8,828 nt of DNA. Source: Actinomycetota bacterium (GTDB lineage Bacteria; Actinomycetota; Actinomycetes; Nanopelagicales; Nanopelagicaceae). Position numbers and translations under genes: made by a program. Below, piece by piece: positions 7,294 through 8,828 of the stretch (position 1 is its first letter; every line of letters starts with the position of its first letter). Where the stretch lies: NCBI GenBank assembly GCA_009701085.1, contig WLKV01000017.1, positions 1 through 8,828 of the forward strand, given 5' to 3'. The notes under the pieces are model-generated. The model did no database searches and was not told the DNA's origin. It was given only the letters and a program-made list of their open reading frames with translations.

Positions 7294-8828
7294 TTACTCC
7301 TTTGGAGGAGTCCAATCGATGGCAGCTTCCTTTCGTTGCGCAGGAGTAATTGGAGTTGGTGCACCAGTAAGAGGGTCGCCACCGCTTGCAGTCTTAGGGA
7401 ATGCAATTACCTCACGAATTGAATCCGAACCGGTGAGAAGTGCGCATACGCGATCAAGACCCAGGGCAATTCCGCCATGTGGTGGTGGACCGTAGTTGAA
7501 GGCTTCGAGTAAGAATCCAAACTTGCTCTGCGCTTCTTCATCTGAAAGACCAATGACGGTAAATACATCTTTCTGAATGTTGCGATCATGGATACGAATT
7601 GATCCGCCACCGAGTTCGGTTCCATTAAGAACAATGTCGTATGCGTAGGCAAGTGCTGATGCAGGATCTGATTTAAATGTTGAAGCAAATTCAGGCTTTG
7701 GCCCTGTGAACGGGTGATGAACTGCAGTCCATCCACCATTGTCAGTTGGTTCAAACATGGGAGCATCGACAACCCAAACGAATTCCCAAGCTCCTTGATT
7801 AATCAAGTTACAGCGCTTTCCAATTTCAAGACGAGCTGCACCGAGAAGTTGCTGAGATGAAGAACGATCACCGGCGGCGAAGAAGATAGCGTCTCCTGGC
7901 TTTGCGCCAACAAGGGCTGCAATTCCTGCCTGTTCATCTTCGGAAATGTTCTTTGAGACCGGACCACCAAGAGTGCCATCGGCATTTACGAGAATGTAAG
8001 CGATTCCCTTTGCGCCACGAGCCTTCGCCCAATCTTGCCAGGCATCGAGTTCGCGTCGAGGAGAGTCTGCTCCCCCAGGCATCACAACTGCACCTACATA
8101 TGGCGCTTGGAATACACGGAATGGAGTTGCCTTAAAGAAATCGGTAACTTCAGTTAATTCGTAACCGAAACGTAGATCTGGTTTATCAGAACCGTACTTG
8201 TCCATTGCATCTGCATAGGTCATATGTTTGATGGGAGTTGGAATGTCGTATCCGACAGCTTCCTTCCACACCTTGACCAAAATCTTTTCAGCTACAGCCA
8301 AGATATCTCCTTGATCGATGAAGGACATCTCAATATCGAGCTGAGTAAATTCTGGCTGACGATCTGCACGGAAATCTTCATCACGGAAACAGCGAGCAAT
8401 TTGGTAATAGCGTTCCATGCCAGCAACCATCAAGAGCTGCTTAAAGAGCTGTGGCGACTGCGGAAGTGCGTACCAACTGCCTGGCTGCAAACGCACAGGA
8501 ACTAGAAAGTCGCGCGCTCCTTCAGGAGTTGAGCGAGTGAGATAAGGAGTTTCGATCTCGAGAAATTCAAGGTTCTCCATCACATTGCGGATAGCTGATG
8601 TGACCTTAGAACGAAGACGCAAGTTGGCAGCTGGACCTTCGCGGCGAAGATCGAGATAGCGATAACGAAGACGGACTTCTTCAGAGATATCGACTTCACT
8701 GCCGGAATCAACTGGGAATGGAAGTGGTGCGGATTCGCTCAGGACCACAACATCATCGCCCATGACTTCGATTGCACCTGTAGGAATATTTGTATTTTCA
8801 TTTCCGGCAGGGCGAAGGGCCACCTCAC
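7294..8828 (-). CDS. aspS: Aspartyl-tRNA synthetase, 5' end cut by window edge
   Basis: Aspartyl-tRNA synthetase charges tRNA-Asp with aspartate. About 510 C-terminal residues are present, starting at the end of the anticodon-binding OB fold ([19 protein letters not shown]). Next come the class II core with motif 1 (the stretch ending [22 protein letters not shown]), motif 2 ([22 protein letters not shown]) and the GAD insertion typical of the bacterial form, then motif 3 ([28 protein letters not shown]). Bacterial AspRS is usually about 590 residues, so roughly 80 are missing at the right edge. The codon at 8821-8823 is GTG but is internal, because the reading frame continues beyond it. The residues that distinguish discriminating from non-discriminating (Asp/Asn) enzymes lie mainly in the missing part, so specificity for tRNA-Asn cannot be judged. 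The DUF948 gene follows after 18 nt. Confidence 0.97.
   Translation of the reverse strand, partial: EVALRPAGNENTNIPTGAIEVMGDDVVVLSESAPLPFPVDSGSEVDISEEVRLRYRYLDLRREGPAANLRLRSKVTSAIRNVMENLEFLEIETPYLTRSTPEGARDFLVPVRLQPGSWYALPQSPQLFKQLLMVAGMERYYQIARCFRDEDFRADRQPEFTQLDIEMSFIDQGDILAVAEKILVKVWKEAVGYDIPTPIKHMTYADAMDKYGSDKPDLRFGYELTEVTDFFKATPFRVFQAPYVGAVVMPGGADSPRRELDAWQDWAKARGAKGIAYILVNADGTLGGPVSKNISEDEQAGIAALVGAKPGDAIFFAAGDRSSSQQLLGAARLEIGKRCNLINQGAWEFVWVVDAPMFEPTDNGGWTAVHHPFTGPKPEFASTFKSDPASALAYAYDIVLNGTELGGGSIRIHDRNIQKDVFTVIGLSDEEAQSKFGFLLEAFNYGPPPHGGIALGLDRVCALLTGSDSIREVIAFPKTASGGDPLTGAPTPITPAQRKEAAIDWTPPKE

Noticed and set aside
8821..8823. GTG at 8821-8823 as the true start of aspS
   Set aside because: AspRS needs its N-terminal anticodon-binding domain, and the reading frame stays open to the window edge; this codon is an internal valine.
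1..8828. A hidden undescribed system such as a defence island, mobile element or RNA gene
   Set aside because: Coding sequence with recognisable family motifs covers nearly the whole window. The remaining spacers are at most about 50 nt, and I saw no tRNA, transposase, array or long repeat.

Overview
The window is a dense block of housekeeping genes, all read from the minus strand. In transcription order (right to left) it holds aspS (5' end missing), a small DUF948-type membrane protein gene, alaS, ruvX (yqgF), mltG, aroE, a single-domain type IV prepilin peptidase gene, aroC and aroK (3' end missing). The order alaS-ruvX-mltG-aroE-prepilin peptidase-aroC-aroK is a conserved actinobacterial arrangement, known for example from Mycobacterium and Streptomyces. 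The composition is not GC-rich, spacers are almost absent and several genes start with GTG. This suggests a streamlined, lower-GC actinobacterium, perhaps a planktonic freshwater lineage such as Nanopelagicales. The phylum is well supported by synteny; the finer placement is inference.

Layout. Positions 8828-6919 carry aspS and the DUF948 gene, followed without a gap by alaS (6919-4244). Positions 4238-1992 carry ruvX, mltG and aroE, with only a few bases between genes or with overlapping ends. The two widest gaps, 47 and 52 nt, flank the prepilin peptidase gene (1944-1564). aroC follows, and aroK starts 5 nt after the aroC stop and runs off the left edge. No stretch of 300 bases lacks a gene. 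I see no RNA gene, mobile element, CRISPR array or strong terminator.

How the genes relate. aspS and alaS charge tRNA. RuvX processes 16S rRNA or acts as a resolvase-like nuclease. MltG sets glycan strand length in the cell wall. AroE, AroK and AroC catalyse steps 4, 5 and 7 of the shikimate pathway to chorismate. The genes are probably cotranscribed, with a possible secondary promoter before the prepilin peptidase gene.

I found no convincing undescribed system. The points worth a second look are modest: a leaderless-type promoter and inverted repeat before the prepilin peptidase gene, an AGGGG-GTG initiation pattern that moves the likely mltG start, the direct aspS-DUF948-alaS linkage, and a substitution in an AroE motif.
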